Below, in pieces: positions 42,494 through 51,232 of a DNA stretch of 54,001 nt. A program made the translations under genes and the position numbers. The notes beneath the pieces were generated by a model that searched no databases, was not told the DNA's origin, and saw nothing but the letters and a program-made list of their open reading frames with translations. Each line of letters begins with the position of its first letter. Position 1 is the first letter of the stretch. This DNA comes from Clostridia bacterium (GTDB lineage: Bacteria > Bacillota > Clostridia > Oscillospirales > Acutalibacteraceae): the NCBI GenBank assembly GCA_017475765.1, contig JAFVEY010000019.1, forward strand, positions 1 to 54,001, written 5' to 3'.

Positions 42494-42955
42494 ATGGCAA
42501 ACTTTATGGGAAAATTCAAGAGTATACTTAAGCAGCCTGAGGATGAGGTCGCATACGATGATTATTATGACGATACAGATGTAATGGAGGATGACGCTCA
42601 GCCGGATATCGACATTGACGAGCCGGAGCCGGATACAGGATCATCGGATAATGTTATCAATATCCATGACTCCGCAAGCGTTCAGTTTGTGCTTTTCAAG
42701 CCCGAAGCATTCGATCCTTCGGTGAAGGAAATGGCGAATGAGCTGATGAAAAGAAATACAGTCATACTGAATGTGGAGGATACAAATAAGGACGTGTCAA
42801 GACGCATTATTGATTTTCTCGGCGGCGTTGCTTATGCCAATAACGGCAATGTAAAAAAGGTTGCTGAGGACACTTTCATTATCATGCCGAGCAATGTTAC
42901 TCTTTCGGGACAGGATGCAATGGATGAAGTAGGCAGCGATAATGTTTATTTCTGA
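42494..42955 (+). CDS. sepF: Cell division protein SepF
   Basis: 153 aa. N-terminal membrane-binding amphipathic helix (ANFMGKFKSILKQ), acidic linker, then the SepF/YlmF domain (VLFKPEAFDPSVKEMANELM, VILNVEDTNKDVSRRIIDFL, GGVAYANNG, EDTFIIMPSNV). SepF anchors and bundles FtsZ at the septum. CAGGAGG precedes the ATG. Confidence 0.95.
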   Translation: MANFMGKFKSILKQPEDEVAYDDYYDDTDVMEDDAQPDIDIDEPEPDTGSSDNVINIHDSASVQFVLFKPEAFDPSVKEMANELMKRNTVILNVEDTNKDVSRRIIDFLGGVAYANNGNVKKVAEDTFIIMPSNVTLSGQDAMDEVGSDNVYF

Positions 42956-43002
42956 TAGACCGGATTCGCTGAAAATGGATCAAGGTCGGGAAGGGTTAAA
43001 AT

Positions 43003-43944
43003 ATGATTACTTTGGAAGAAATTGAAAACATCTCCTTTCGTAAAACCGGATTGAGCGGATATAAAATTGATGATGTGGATTCCTTTTTGGATAAGGTTGT
43101 AAAAAAGGTAAGAAGCCTTGAGCTTGTCAACAGGGAGCTTGAGGGAAGAATAGAAGCTCAGAATAAAGAAATTCAGAAATATAAAGAAAAAGAGGAAAGT
43201 GTTCAGAGCGCTATCATTACCGCAGAAATGACTGCAAAACAGATCGTGATGGAGGCAACACGCAAATCCGACGAGCAGCTGTCTGAGTCAAAGGAAAAAG
43301 CAGAATCTATTGTCAGAGAAGCACAGGAACGTGCCGACAATATCAATGCCGAAACAAATGCAAGAGTGGAGGAACTGATGAACAGGGCTCTCCGTGAATC
43401 TGCCGACAAAATAGAGGAAAATAACCGTATTCTTGAAGCGCAGAAAAAGAGCATTATCCGTTTGATGGGAGAAGCAAGCAAATTCAGGAATTCTCTTTTG
43501 CAGGCATATAAGGAGCATCTGAAAATTATCAATGCTCTGGCAAAGCCGGAGGATTTCAAAAAGCAGCAGAAGGAGCTTGAAGAAAATTATCCGCCTGTTC
43601 ACGGTCAACAGCCTATTGCACTTGAAACAGCGACGTCAGCAGCTGAGCCTGCCGAAAGCACAGTTGAAGCAAAGGCAGAGGAAACGGTGATTGCAGAAGT
43701 CAAAACCGAAGAACCGGCAGCTCCGGCGGCAGAGGTCGTGACAACAGCGGATACTGATGAAAAAGCAGAAGAAACTGCCGCAGAAAGTAAAGAAAATGCT
43801 GAATCCGGAATTACCGGAAGCAGCCGCACTCCGGTTGTTTTAAGCGGCTCTCAGCCCGAAGCCAAATTGGGTGTGCTGAAACTTGATGGTGCTGATAAAC
43901 CACATTCCGGGAAATCGGGTAAGAGTCATAAAAAGAGAAGATAA
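43003..43944 (+). CDS. divIVA: DivIVA domain protein
   Basis: 313 aa. N-terminal lipid-binding DivIVA motif (FRKTGLSGYKIDDVDSFLDK), a coiled coil from 35 to about 185, then a long Ala/Glu/Pro tail and a basic end (KPHSGKSGKSHKKRR). It marks curved membranes at poles and septa. The tail is about 120 residues longer than in Bacillus DivIVA and low in complexity. Confidence 0.92.
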   Translation: MITLEEIENISFRKTGLSGYKIDDVDSFLDKVVKKVRSLELVNRELEGRIEAQNKEIQKYKEKEESVQSAIITAEMTAKQIVMEATRKSDEQLSESKEKAESIVREAQERADNINAETNARVEELMNRALRESADKIEENNRILEAQKKSIIRLMGEASKFRNSLLQAYKEHLKIINALAKPEDFKKQQKELEENYPPVHGQQPIALETATSAAEPAESTVEAKAEETVIAEVKTEEPAAPAAEVVTTADTDEKAEETAAESKENAESGITGSSRTPVVLSGSQPEAKLGVLKLDGADKPHSGKSGKSHKKRR

Positions 43945-43960
43945 GATGAATTATCTTACC

Positions 43961-43990
43961 GGATTCCGGCACATGGCTGTGCCGGAATCC
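43961..43990 (+). repeat. Strong hairpin between divIVA and ileS
   Basis: 13-base stem GGATTCCGGCACA (43961-43973) and complement 43978-43990 with TGGC loop. No T-run, so perhaps an mRNA-processing or partial terminator hairpin. The ileS leader is only about 80 bases here, with no T-box. Confidence 0.6.
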
Positions 43991-44027
43991 ATTCAGGTTA
44001 TTAATTATTACAGAGGAGAGAAAACCA

Positions 44028-46814
44028 ATGCCGCAGGATTATAACAGTACATTGAATCTGCCGAAAACAGACTTCCCGATGAGGGCAGGACTTCCAAAAT
44101 CCGAACCTCAGACCCTGAAGCGCTGGCAGGAAAACAAAGTTTATGAGCGTCTGATGGAGCTTAATGAGGGAAAGCCGCTTTATGTTCTTCATGACGGACC
44201 TCCGTATGCCAACGGAGACATTCATCTGGGTCATGCTCTCAATAAAACCCTTAAGGATATTATTGTGAGATATAAGAATATGACGGGCTTCAAATCCCCT
44301 TATGTTCCGGGCTGGGACACTCACGGACTTCCGACAGAGCTTAAGGCAAGAAAAAAGGCAGGCGTCAGCAATTCTGACATCATTTCCGATGTGGAGCTGA
44401 GAAAAATATGCCGTGAATTTGCGACAAGCTATATTGACGGTCAGCGTGAACAGTTCAAGCGTCTCGGCGGCATAGGCGAATGGGATAATCCGTATATTAC
44501 ACTAACACATGATTTTGAAGCAAAGCAGATTGAGATATTTGCGGATATGGCAAGCAAGGGATATATTTACAGAGGCTTAAAGCCTGTATATTGGTGTCCT
44601 GACTGTGCCACAGCTCTTGCAGAGGCAGAAATTGAATATGCCGAGGATCCTTGTCATTCTATTTATGTGAAGTTCAAGGTAACGGATGATCAGGGTAAGC
44701 TCAGCGCAATGGGTGCCGATCTCAAAAACACCTACTTTGTAATATGGACAACGACAACATGGACACTTCCGGCGAATGTTGCAATCTGTGTGGGACCGAG
44801 ATTCAATTACAGCCTGATTAAATGCGGCAGCGAATATTATGTGATGGCTGAGGAGCTTTACGCTTCCGCCATGGAGGTTGCCGGCAAAGAAAACTATGAG
44901 GTGATAGGCACCATCAAGGGTGCAGACCTTGAATATATGAAAACCGCTCATCCGTTTATCGACAGAACATCACTTGTTATTGTCGGAGATCATGTCACTC
45001 TTGAAAGCGGTACAGGCTGCGTTCATACGGCTCCCGGACATGGTGTTGATGACTATAATGTGTGCCGTAATTACGAGGAGCTTCCGATGGTTGTTCCGGT
45101 TGACGCACAGGGAAGACTGACCGAAGAAGCAGGTATGTTTGCCGGTCTGCTTACTGCTGATGCCAATAAGCCGATTGCCGAGCATCTTGAAAAGACGGGC
45201 GCACTTTTTGCACTTAAGAAGATCATACACCAGTACCCGCATTGCTGGAGATGTAAAAACCCCGTTCTTTTCAGAGCAACAAAGCAATGGTTCTGCTCAG
45301 TGGATGATATCAAGGATGCCGCTATCAATGAGATCAGAAATATTGAATGGGTTCCCGCATGGGGAGAGGATCGTATTAGTGCAATGGTTCGTGAGCGCAA
45401 GGATTGGTGTATCTCACGTCAGAGAAAATGGGGCGTTCCGATTCCGATATTCTTCTGCAAGGACTGCGGCGAACCGATTCTCGATAAGGAAGTAATGCTT
45501 CATGTATCGAAGCTGTTCGGTAAGTCCGGCTCCGATATATGGTATGAAAAGGAAGCAGCTGATCTGATTCCCGAAGGACTGACCTGTCCGAAATGCGGAA
45601 GCAGGGAATTTGAAAAAGAAAAGGATATCATGGATGTATGGTTTGATTCGGGTGTTTCTCATGCGGCAGTATGTGAAGCACGTCCGTATCTCAAATGGCC
45701 TGCGGATCTTTATCTTGAGGGTGCCGACCAGTACAGAGGATGGTTTCAGTCATCCCTTCTGACATCGGTTGCTTCAAGGGGTGCTGCTCCGTATAAAGCG
45801 GTTGTAACACATGGCTGGGTCGTTGATATGGAGAAAAAGAAGATGTCCAAGTCTGCCGGAAACGGTATGTCTCCTTTACAGATCATAGACCAGTACGGTG
45901 CGGATATTCTCAGACTCTGGGTAGCTTCATCCGATTATCATGCAGATGTCAGAATTTCCAAAGAGATTCTTTCTCAGCTCAGCGAAGCATACCGCAAGAT
46001 CAGAAATACGGCACGTTATATCCTCGGCAATATCAGCGATTTTGATCCGGATAAGGATAAGGTTTCTGTTGATAAGCTGCTGCCGATCGACAAATGGGCG
46101 CTTCAGAAGCTTGATGAGCTGAATGCCAAGGTGAGAAAGGGCTATGATACCTATGATTTTCATATTGTGTATCAGGCAATTCATAATTTCTGTGTGGTTG
46201 ATATGAGTAATTTCTATCTGGATGTTCTCAAAGACAGACTCTATACAGAAAAAGCCGACAGCGAGGCAAGAAGAGCAGCTCAGACAACGATCTATACTAT
46301 CCTTGACGCAATGGCAAGACTGGTATCTCCGATACTTGTATTTACTTCGGATGAGATTTGGCAGTATATGCCGCATGATTCATCCGCTAATGCCGAAAAC
46401 GTACTGTTTAACGATTTGCCGAAACCGACAGGCATTGAGCTTGACGAGAGCTTTATCGCTATGTGGGACAGAATACACGAAACCCGTGATATCGTTAAGA
46501 AGGCAATTGAAGTCGAGATCAAGAATAAGACGATCCGTTCGTCTCTCGAAGCAAAGATAACGCTTAAGAGCAGCGGCGAACAGCTTGCGTTCCTCAAATC
46601 AGCGGAAAAAGAGCTTGCAGCAGCATTCATCGTTTCAAGTGTGGAGCTTGTTGATGCGGCAGTTGAATCGCTTGAGGTAGAGGTTGCCCATGCTGACGGT
46701 GAAAAGTGCGAGCGCTGCTGGATATTCAGCAGTACTGTGGGAGAAAACAGCAAACATCCCACGCTTTGCAGACGCTGTGCATCGGTAATAGAAGCGCTGG
46801 AGCTTGATATCTGA
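44028..46814 (+). CDS. ileS: Isoleucyl-tRNA synthetase
   Basis: 928 aa class I enzyme. HIGH motif HLGH (66-69) after DGPPYANGDI, editing domain with TTTWTLPANVAI and SGTGCVHTAPGHGVDDY, KMSKS at about 605-609, WFDSGVSH, and C-terminal zinc finger CERCWIF plus CRRC. The bacterial short-zinc-finger type. GAGGAGAG before the ATG. Downstream lspA has the order common in Firmicutes. Confidence 0.98.
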   Translation: MPQDYNSTLNLPKTDFPMRAGLPKSEPQTLKRWQENKVYERLMELNEGKPLYVLHDGPPYANGDIHLGHALNKTLKDIIVRYKNMTGFKSPYVPGWDTHGLPTELKARKKAGVSNSDIISDVELRKICREFATSYIDGQREQFKRLGGIGEWDNPYITLTHDFEAKQIEIFADMASKGYIYRGLKPVYWCPDCATALAEAEIEYAEDPCHSIYVKFKVTDDQGKLSAMGADLKNTYFVIWTTTTWTLPANVAICVGPRFNYSLIKCGSEYYVMAEELYASAMEVAGKENYEVIGTIKGADLEYMKTAHPFIDRTSLVIVGDHVTLESGTGCVHTAPGHGVDDYNVCRNYEELPMVVPVDAQGRLTEEAGMFAGLLTADANKPIAEHLEKTGALFALKKIIHQYPHCWRCKNPVLFRATKQWFCSVDDIKDAAINEIRNIEWVPAWGEDRISAMVRERKDWCISRQRKWGVPIPIFFCKDCGEPILDKEVMLHVSKLFGKSGSDIWYEKEAADLIPEGLTCPKCGSREFEKEKDIMDVWFDSGVSHAAVCEARPYLKWPADLYLEGADQYRGWFQSSLLTSVASRGAAPYKAVVTHGWVVDMEKKKMSKSAGNGMSPLQIIDQYGADILRLWVASSDYHADVRISKEILSQLSEAYRKIRNTARYILGNISDFDPDKDKVSVDKLLPIDKWALQKLDELNAKVRKGYDTYDFHIVYQAIHNFCVVDMSNFYLDVLKDRLYTEKADSEARRAAQTTIYTILDAMARLVSPILVFTSDEIWQYMPHDSSANAENVLFNDLPKPTGIELDESFIAMWDRIHETRDIVKKAIEVEIKNKTIRSSLEAKITLKSSGEQLAFLKSAEKELAAAFIVSSVELVDAAVESLEVEVAHADGEKCERCWIFSSTVGENSKHPTLCRRCASVIEALELDI

Positions 46815-46841
46815 TTATTTATATTTATATCACTTCGCATT

Positions 46842-46869
46842 AAGCGGTGTATCTGCGGATGCACCGCTT
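46842..46869 (+). terminator. Terminator-like hairpin after ileS
   Basis: AAGCGGTGTATC (46842-46853) pairs with GATGCACCGCTT (46858-46869) with one mismatch, followed by TCGATATTG; weak T-tail, 16 bases before lspA. Confidence 0.55.
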
Positions 46870-46895
46870 TCGATATTGATGAAAGGGTGAAGAAT

Positions 46896-47393
46896 TTGAC
46901 GCTTGCTTTCGTTTTGATACTGTCTGCCGTGCTTGTTATCATTGATCAGGTAATAAAGTATTTCATCTATCAGGGTCTATCTCCTGACGGACGGATCACA
47001 GTGATTGATCATCTTTTTTATCTGATCTATTCAGAAAACAGGGGAGCGGCTTTCGGTATGTTCCAGAATGCCACGCTTATATTTGCGGTTATTACGGTAT
47101 TGATGATAGGGATATTTGTTTATGTGATTGCCTCAAAGAAACTGACAGGAAAACTTTTTACCGCTTCAGTTATTTTGATTATCGGCGGAGGAGTAGGCAA
47201 TCTGCTCGACAGGGTTTTCAGAGGGTTTGTGATAGACTATATTTCTCTTTCCTTTTTCCCTCCGATCTGCAACTTTGCAGATTACTGCATTACAATAGGG
47301 GCGGCACTTTTTATCCTCTCTATATTTTTAATGCCGGAAATAAAAAAATCCGCTGCTGCGGATAAGACAGAAAACGGTGAGATCAATGACTGA
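46896..47393 (+). CDS. lspA: Lipoprotein signal peptidase
   Basis: 165 aa, four membrane helices. DQVIKYFIYQ near the start, YSENRGAAFGMF, then catalytic Asp regions GGGVGNLLDRVFRGFVIDYI and CNFADYCITIG. A TTG at 46896 is preferred, since AAGGG lies eight bases before it; a GTG at 46887 is preceded directly by that same AAAGG and has no spacing. Removes signal peptides from prolipoproteins such as the one encoded at 48348. Confidence 0.94.
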   Translation: MTLAFVLILSAVLVIIDQVIKYFIYQGLSPDGRITVIDHLFYLIYSENRGAAFGMFQNATLIFAVITVLMIGIFVYVIASKKLTGKLFTASVILIIGGGVGNLLDRVFRGFVIDYISLSFFPPICNFADYCITIGAALFILSIFLMPEIKKSAAADKTENGEIND

Positions 47394-48300
47394 GAAAATC
47401 TTTGCGGCAGGTGAACAGGCAGCCGGAAAAAGAATTGATGCCTATCTTTCTTCCGCTGCTGCGGACATTACCCGTTCCGCTGTACAGCGGCTTATTGACG
47501 GTGGAAATGTTCTTGTTAATGGTAAGATACCTTCCAAAAATTACAAGCTCAGAATCGGGGACAGGATTGTTCTTACGATTCCCGATCCAATACTTCCCGA
47601 AGCCGTTCCTGAAAATATTCCTCTGAATATTGTTTATGAGGATGATGATCTTCTGGTCGTCAACAAGCCGAAAAATATGGTCGTTCATCCGGCAGCCGGC
47701 AATTTCAGCGGAACGCTGGTCAATGCACTGTTATATCACTGCGGCAGCAGCCTGTCAGGAATCAACGGTGTGCTCCGTCCGGGAATCGTACACCGAATAG
47801 ACAAGGACACAAGCGGTCTGCTGATCGTGGCAAAAAATGATTTTTCGCATCATCTCCTTGCCGAACAGATCAAAGAACACAGCTTTACAAGAAAATATCA
47901 GGCTGTTGTGTACGGTAATTTAAAAAACGATGAGGGTACGGTTGACTTGCCGATCGGACGTCACCCGACAGACCGAAAGAAAATGACGGTGACTGATAAA
48001 AACTCCCGAAATGCCATCACCCACTATAAGGTTCTGGGACGTTACAGCGGTTTTACTCATCTGGAGCTGACGCTGGAAACGGGCAGAACACATCAGATCA
48101 GAGTTCACATGGCACATATCGGACACCCTGTTGCGGGGGATCCCGTTTACGGACCGAAAAAAGTCATTGCCTCGCTTGGCGGACAATGCCTTCATGCGTA
48201 TTATATTTCATTTGTCCATCCGAGAACAGGTGAGGTTCTTACGCTATCATCGGAGCTGCCTGCCTATTTTACGGATTTTTTGAATTCTCTGAAAATATAG
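47386..48300 (+). CDS. rluD: 23S rRNA pseudouridine synthase, RluD-type
   Basis: 304 aa. S4-like N-terminus (GKRIDAYLSSAAADITRSAV), catalytic VHRIDKDTSGLLIVAKN, RKYQAVVYGNL and HQIRVHMAHIGHPVAGDP. The ATG overlaps the lspA stop and is preceded by GGTGAG; the frame extends three codons further up, to a poor GTG. It modifies uridines of the large ribosomal RNA. Confidence 0.94.
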   Translation: MTEKIFAAGEQAAGKRIDAYLSSAAADITRSAVQRLIDGGNVLVNGKIPSKNYKLRIGDRIVLTIPDPILPEAVPENIPLNIVYEDDDLLVVNKPKNMVVHPAAGNFSGTLVNALLYHCGSSLSGINGVLRPGIVHRIDKDTSGLLIVAKNDFSHHLLAEQIKEHSFTRKYQAVVYGNLKNDEGTVDLPIGRHPTDRKKMTVTDKNSRNAITHYKVLGRYSGFTHLELTLETGRTHQIRVHMAHIGHPVAGDPVYGPKKVIASLGGQCLHAYYISFVHPRTGEVLTLSSELPAYFTDFLNSLKI

Positions 48301-48304
48301 TCAG

Positions 48305-48349
48305 ACCCCGTCATGCTGATTACGGAATTTTCAGCATGACGGGGTTTTT
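48305..48349. terminator. Terminator between rluD and the convergent lipoprotein gene
   Basis: 15-base stem ACCCCGTCATGCTGA (48305-48319) with complement 48331-48345, then TTTTA. Confidence 0.9.
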
Positions 48350-48959
48350 ACGAAAGTGTTATTTTGTTGAATATCGGTTCAAATCTGGTTTTATCCTCTT
48401 CATGAAAATACAATACAGCTTCCTGATAGCCGCTGTCTGTTATTTTGGCTTTGAGGTAAGCAGCAACCTGATTGCCTTTTGCATCCTTCGTGATCGCTTT
48501 GCAGATAATGATTCTGGCATCGTTTACATAGACTTCCGCATTGGCATAGGTTTCCTTCAGATAGGCGACAAGGTCATCCTTACTGACCCCTTCGTTTTCG
48601 ATGACTTCCAATTGGAGTGTCGCCGTTCCATCCTTATTTTGAAGATAGATGCCGTCCGATGGTATGTAATCATCATCCGTCAGATAAAATTCTTCAGGAA
48701 ATGTTACTGTCATGGTGTTATGTTTGTTGATGAATTTCAGATAACCTTTTTTTGATTCATAAATGCCTTGGGGAAGGCTGATCTCGGAAGAGCTTTCCGG
48801 CGGTTCAGATACAGGTTCGTAACTTTGGCTTGAAATATCGGCTGTCACTATCATCGTATTTTCGCTGTTTTCTGATGATTCGTCAGAGCTGCTTTGCGAA
48901 CAGGCAGACAGCAGGAATGTCAGCAATACAGCAGCAGTAATCAATAAACACTTTTTCAT
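48348..48959 (-). CDS. Lipoprotein, hypothetical
   Basis: 203 aa. Signal peptide MKKCLLITAAVLLTFLLSAC with lipobox LSAC (acylated Cys20), a Ser/Glu linker to about 60, then one soluble domain (YESKKGYLKFINKHNTMTVT, ATLQLEVIENEGVSKDDLVA, YLKETYANAEVYVNDARIII) that may be a small beta-alpha surface fold. Function unknown. It follows the DEAD-box helicase gene by 18 bases on the same strand. Confidence 0.8.
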   Translation of the reverse strand: MKKCLLITAAVLLTFLLSACSQSSSDESSENSENTMIVTADISSQSYEPVSEPPESSSEISLPQGIYESKKGYLKFINKHNTMTVTFPEEFYLTDDDYIPSDGIYLQNKDGTATLQLEVIENEGVSKDDLVAYLKETYANAEVYVNDARIIICKAITKDAKGNQVAAYLKAKITDSGYQEAVLYFHEEDKTRFEPIFNKITLS

Positions 48960-48977
48960 GACGGCATTTCCTCCTTG

Positions 48978-50729
48978 TTATTGGCCGTGCCGTTTGGCGC
49001 CTTTTCTGTATACCTTTTTGGAAGAGCTTTTTTTGTCAGAGGATTTCTTTTTGGAAAACTCCTTGCTTTTGCTTTGCGGTTTTCTGCCGTTGTTATTATT
49101 TTTATGCACACGGCTGGTGTTTTTATCCTCAAATACAGTAACCTTTACCGGTCTGCCGCATACCTTTGCGCCATACATCATATCGAGAACCTCGTCAACG
49201 GAAGAGGAGGGGACTGCCGCAACGGAAAAATCGTCATAAATTTCGATTTTGCCGATATCCGATCCGTGAAGCAGGCTTCTTTCGGTAATGGAGGCAACAA
49301 TATGGTTTGGTGCCACACGACTGGCTCTGCCGATATTGAGCATGATTTTGGTATAATCAACATGGGAGTTTCTGCCGCTTTGCTTTCTTTCAGATCTGAT
49401 ATCCCTGATTTTAATTTCCTTTTCGGAGAAATTCATCTGAAGTGCGGCAGCAGCGATATCAAATAGGGAATATCCTTCTGAAAGCAGCAGATTCACCATA
49501 TCCCTGTATCTGTCAGCAGCAGGTTCCGCTAAGGACTTTTCTACCTGGGTTATATTCTTTTCTGCGATTTTGTAATTGATATCATCGCCTGTCGGAACAG
49601 ATATTTCTTCAATATTTGATTTCACGCTGTGTGCAATATCCAAAAGGGAATATACCTGCCTTCTGCCGCTGCATATCGTTATGGAATTGCCCTCCTTGCC
49701 GATTCTTCCTGTTCGTCCGATTCTGTGAACATAGTATTCGGTGTTCTGAGGGATATCATAGTTAAAAACATATTCAACATCATTAACGTCAATTCCTCTT
49801 GCGGCAACATCTGTTGCAACAAGAACGGATGTGATTCCATTTCTGAATTTATCCATTACAGTCGTTCGCTGTGACTGTTTCAGGTCGCCGTGGAGCGCTT
49901 CGGCATTGAATCCGCTTTGAATCAGTGCGGAAGATATTTCCTCAGCCATTTTTTTGGTATTGCAGAATACGATAGAAAGTGACGGCTCGTAATAATAAAG
50001 CAGCAGTTTGAGAGCGTCCGTTTTTCTGCCCATAGGAACATCGACATAGCATTGCTTTATATTGTCAAGCGTTACCTTTTTGCTGTTGATCTGAATGATT
50101 TCGGGATCGACCTGAAAATCTTCGGTAATGGACATGACAGCATCGGGCATTGTTGCAGAAAAGAGAACGGTCTGTCTTTCGGAGGGAGTTTCACGCAGTA
50201 TTGTTTCCATGTCCTCCTTGAAGCCCATACTGAGCATTTCGTCTGCCTCGTCAAGAACAGCCAGCCTGACATGATCCAGCTTGAGGGTTCGTCTCCTGAG
50301 ATGATCCATGATTCTGCCGGGTGTTCCCACGACAATATTGGCTCTTTTCAGCTTGGTAATCTGTCTGTCCATTGGAGCGCCGCCATACACCTCAACAGGT
50401 CGTATACCCTCGCAGTATTTTGTCAGCTTTTTGATTTCTCCGCAGCATTGCATTGCCAGTTCTCTTGTCGGGAGCATAATGATGGCAAGTACATGAGTTT
50501 TATCCTCGGCGGCATTAATCATTTCTATTGCAGGGATGGCAAAAGCCATTGTTTTGCCTGTGCCTGTCTGAGAGCGTCCTATCATATCCCTTCCCGATCT
50601 CATTACTGGAATGGACTGGTACTGTATTTGTGTCGGCTGCTCATATCCGAGGTCAGCAATCGCTTTCATAATTTCCTTCGGCAGATGCAGTTCCTCAAAT
50701 CCGTTTGTCATATCAGATATCTCACTCAT
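48978..50729 (-). CDS. DEAD-box ATP-dependent RNA helicase (CshA/DeaD type)
   Basis: 583 aa. Q-motif GYEQPTQIQYQSIPV, Walker A SQTGTGKT, TPGRI, LDEADEM, FSATMP, VATDVAARGIDV and HRIGRTGRIG, then C-terminal DbpA-like RNA-binding domain (NHIVASITERSLLHGSDIGK, VKVTVFEDK) and a Lys/Ser/Gly basic tail. Unwinds RNA in ribosome assembly, decay and cold adaptation. Confidence 0.95.
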   Translation of the reverse strand: MSEISDMTNGFEELHLPKEIMKAIADLGYEQPTQIQYQSIPVMRSGRDMIGRSQTGTGKTMAFAIPAIEMINAAEDKTHVLAIIMLPTRELAMQCCGEIKKLTKYCEGIRPVEVYGGAPMDRQITKLKRANIVVGTPGRIMDHLRRRTLKLDHVRLAVLDEADEMLSMGFKEDMETILRETPSERQTVLFSATMPDAVMSITEDFQVDPEIIQINSKKVTLDNIKQCYVDVPMGRKTDALKLLLYYYEPSLSIVFCNTKKMAEEISSALIQSGFNAEALHGDLKQSQRTTVMDKFRNGITSVLVATDVAARGIDVNDVEYVFNYDIPQNTEYYVHRIGRTGRIGKEGNSITICSGRRQVYSLLDIAHSVKSNIEEISVPTGDDINYKIAEKNITQVEKSLAEPAADRYRDMVNLLLSEGYSLFDIAAAALQMNFSEKEIKIRDIRSERKQSGRNSHVDYTKIMLNIGRASRVAPNHIVASITERSLLHGSDIGKIEIYDDFSVAAVPSSSVDEVLDMMYGAKVCGRPVKVTVFEDKNTSRVHKNNNNGRKPQSKSKEFSKKKSSDKKSSSKKVYRKGAKRHGQ

Positions 50730-50778
50730 AAAAATTCCTTTTCCTTTACAATTTATTTAGCATTTCATCAACCTTAAC

Positions 50779-50807
50779 ATTTTATCAGAAAGATATATCT
50801 TTGTCAA
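50779..50807 (-). promoter_or_regulatory. Promoter of the DEAD-box helicase gene with palindrome
   Basis: Minus strand TTGACA (50802-50807), 17 bases, TAAAAT (50779-50784). The spacer carries the palindrome AAAGATATATCTTT (50789-50802). Confidence 0.7.
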
Positions 50808-51067
50808 ATATAATCATCAGAGTTGATTCATCTGCTTCGGCAGATCAGGACATTTTCTCTTCTATTTCTCCATCCGTCATCGGACTGCCGATATTTTTTG
50901 ACGAATTTTTGCCGATACCACAAGTTGTATTACCACATAGACAAAACAGACACAACATATTGTTTTCTGATAAAATGAAGATTGTCAAAATTCACATATA
51001 ATTAGGTAAATTTGAGGTGTTAATTTGTATAATTTATACGATAATTTAAGAAAGACTATTCTAAAGG

Positions 51068-51096
51068 TTGACAAAATCGAAAAAGGGCATTATATT
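51068..51096 (+). promoter_or_regulatory. pflB promoter
   Basis: TTGACA (51068-51073), 17 bases, TATATT (51091-51096); start about 130 bases before the pflB ATG. A TATAAT at 51206-51211 lies too close to the ribosome-binding site and lacks a -35. Confidence 0.75.
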
Positions 51097-51232
51097 AAAT
51101 TTACAGTCATTTGCTAAAGATAAATCTGAATGCTTGATTTTGTAACACTTTCCGATAAAATATGACAATTATTTAACAAAGGCACGTTTATCAGCAGACT
51201 GACATTATATAATTAGGAGAGGAGTTTCTTAA

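Larger units (their letters stand above)
50730..51232. other. 503-base intergenic region between deaD-like helicase and pflB
   Basis: Divergent promoters at both ends (next two entries). Between 50810 and 51060 the sequence is AT-rich, with a small TCTGC-TTCG-GCAGA hairpin near 50830. I see no ORF with a ribosome-binding site and no known RNA family. The pflB transcript would have a 5' leader of about 130 bases. Confidence 0.7.

Noticed and set aside
43945-44027. T-box riboswitch before ileS
   Set aside because: The gap is only 83 bases, with one hairpin and no T-box sequence; the same holds for the short glyS and ilvE leaders.
51206-51211. TATAAT close to pflB as its main promoter
   Set aside because: No -35 at proper distance, and the transcript would start at or within the ribosome-binding site; TTGACA-17-TATATT upstream is better.
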